Below are positions 5,845 to 6,943 of a stretch of 6,943 nucleotides of DNA, one piece after another; the stretch's first letter is position 1, and each line of letters begins with the position of its first letter. Made by a program: the position numbers and the translations under genes. The notes below the pieces were generated by a model. The model saw only the letters and a list, made by a program, of their open reading frames with translations. It made no database searches and had not been told where the DNA came from. This DNA is from Roseovarius sp. UBA3070 (GTDB lineage Bacteria > Pseudomonadota > Alphaproteobacteria > Rhodobacterales > Rhodobacteraceae), in contig DFBW01000310.1 of NCBI GenBank assembly GCA_002366775.1, positions 1 through 6,943 of the forward strand, written 5' to 3'.

Positions 5845-6943
5845 ATGAAAGAACCCGAGATCCCCATTGCGGACGGCGAAGGCGCGTTAATCTCGCGCCT
5901 GCACAGTGATGATCGCATTGATCTCACGTCGCCGGGAGAAGACACCTGGGTTGAGGTCATCCGGCAGATGGATCGGGTCTATGGCGAGTTGGTCGATTCA
6001 CAGACTGCGCTTGAGGAAAAGAACGCCGAGCTGGAAAGCGCGCAGGAGTTCATCAGCTCGGTTGTCAGCTCAATGACGGATCTGCTTATCGTGTGCGACA
6101 CGGACGGGCGCATACAGCAGGTTAATGATGCGCTGTTGCGCCTGACCGGGCTGGGCCCGGACACCTTGGTTGGCCAACCCCTTACGGATGTTCTCAAGGG
6201 GCGCGACAACGAAATCCAGGAGCAGTTCCACCAACACCTTCGTGCCAACGAAAGTTTCCATGATTGCGAAGTTTTTCTGCGCAAACAGAAGGCCCCGATC
6301 CCGCTATCGCTCAATTGCTCGATCCGCCATGACAGCAAGGGCAAACCCGCCGGATTGGTTTTGATCGGCCGTCCGGTGGGCGAATTGCAACGCGCCTACC
6401 GCGAGTTGGACGAGGCCTTGCGCAACTTTGAAAAGGCTCAACGCCATCTGGTCAGCTCTGAAAAGATGGCGGCATTGGGTCGGCTTGTCGCCGGTGTAGC
6501 GCATGAGTTGAACAATCCGATCAGCTTCATTTTCGGCAACATGCATGCGTTGAAAACCTATGGCGAGAAGATCACCCGGTATTTCGCGGCGATAAACTCG
6601 GGCACTGCTGCTGATGAATTGTCGGTTTTGCGTCAGGAATTGCAGATAGACCGGATTGAAAAGGATATTCTGCCACTGGTCGAAGGCACGCTTGAGGGGG
6701 CCGAGCGGGTGAGCGACATTGTCCAAGACCTGCGCCGGTTTTCCGGCAATCAGGTAGAGCCCTCGGAAGAGTTTGCCCTGGGGCCGATCATCCGCACCGC
6801 GGCCAATTGGGTGTTGCGCGGTGCAAAGGACAAGCCCGAAATTGATGTGGAATGCCCGCCCGGCCTGACGGTTGTTGCCAAAAAGGGCCATATTCATCAG
6901 ATATTGGTCAACCTGTTGCAAAACGCGCTGGATGCCGTGTCAG
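5845..6943 (+). CDS. hoxJ: HoxJ/HupT-type PAS sensor histidine kinase (3' partial)
   Basis: This is a cytosolic sensor kinase; in related systems it takes the H2 signal from the sensory hydrogenase HoxBC/HupUV and phosphorylates HoxA/HupR. 366 residues are visible and the frame runs off the window. There is no signal peptide or membrane segment. A helical, coiled-coil-like stretch at about 40-70 leads into a PAS domain, about 68-178 (SMTDLLIVCDTDGRIQQVND, then LVGQPLTDVL). A second helical linker, about 180-208, precedes the dimerisation/phosphoacceptor domain with His220 in VAHELNNPISFIFGN, the characteristic H-box of HupT/HoxJ. The start of the ATPase domain is present, with the N-box residues Asn356 and Asn360 (ILVNLLQNALDA); the G-boxes are beyond the window. 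The ATG at 5845 gives a plausible N terminus but has a weak ribosome site. TTG at 5836 is the only other start in frame before a TAG at 5827. Placement right after hoxA supports a cognate pair. Confidence 0.9.
   Translation, partial: MKEPEIPIADGEGALISRLHSDDRIDLTSPGEDTWVEVIRQMDRVYGELVDSQTALEEKNAELESAQEFISSVVSSMTDLLIVCDTDGRIQQVNDALLRLTGLGPDTLVGQPLTDVLKGRDNEIQEQFHQHLRANESFHDCEVFLRKQKAPIPLSLNCSIRHDSKGKPAGLVLIGRPVGELQRAYRELDEALRNFEKAQRHLVSSEKMAALGRLVAGVAHELNNPISFIFGNMHALKTYGEKITRYFAAINSGTAADELSVLRQELQIDRIEKDILPLVEGTLEGAERVSDIVQDLRRFSGNQVEPSEEFALGPIIRTAANWVLRGAKDKPEIDVECPPGLTVVAKKGHIHQILVNLLQNALDAVS

Noticed and set aside
6304..6921. A 205-residue minus-strand open frame over the 3' end
   Set aside because: It is the complement of the hoxJ frame, which carries PAS, H-box and N-box motifs continuous to the window edge.

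Overview
The window is a same-strand block of [NiFe]-hydrogenase maturation and regulation genes: hypD (5' end cut off), hypE, a nickel/cobalt transporter gene, hypX (hoxX), hoxA (hupR-like) and hoxJ (hupT-like, 3' end cut off). No hydrogenase structural gene, RNA gene, mobile element, CRISPR array or convincing terminator is visible. The moderately high GC content, the gene content and the style of the HoxA/HupR and HoxJ/HupT proteins suggest an alphaproteobacterium, plausibly of the Rhodobacterales (Roseobacter-like). That assignment is by eye and not certain.

Layout. hypD ends in a 4-nt ATGA overlap with hypE. hypE is followed after 9 bp by a NicO/UreH-type metal transporter with a histidine-rich loop. 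The transporter gene overlaps hypX by one base (TGATG). hypX overlaps hoxA by ATGA. A 36-bp gap then leads into hoxJ, which stays open to the last base. This tight packing points to one transcript with translational coupling. Any promoter must lie upstream of the window, unless an internal one hides inside a coding sequence. There is no gene-free stretch longer than 36 bp.

How the genes work together. HypE makes the cyanide ligands of the active-site iron from carbamoyl phosphate (with HypF, not seen), and HypD with HypC assembles the Fe(CN)2(CO) group. HypX makes the CO ligand from a formyl group, a route linked to hydrogenases matured in air. The transporter would bring in nickel for the same active site. 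HoxJ and HoxA form a two-component pair that in related bacteria sets hydrogenase expression in response to H2, together with a sensory hydrogenase (HoxBC/HupUV) not seen here.

Most interesting observation. HoxA looks like an NtrC-family sigma54 activator, but its AAA+ domain has lost several residues that this class needs to remodel sigma54 holoenzyme: GAFTGA reads GALPGA, the glutamate-switch Asn is Lys, the second arginine finger is Leu and the sensor-I Thr-Asn reads Ser-Tyr. Walker A, Walker B, the receiver Asp and the Fis-type helix-turn-helix are intact. This predicts a regulator that binds DNA and nucleotide but works without sigma54, as proposed for Rhodobacter capsulatus HupR. The system as a whole is known; the unusual points are these substitutions, the transporter embedded in the operon and the absence of hoxBC between hoxA and hoxJ.
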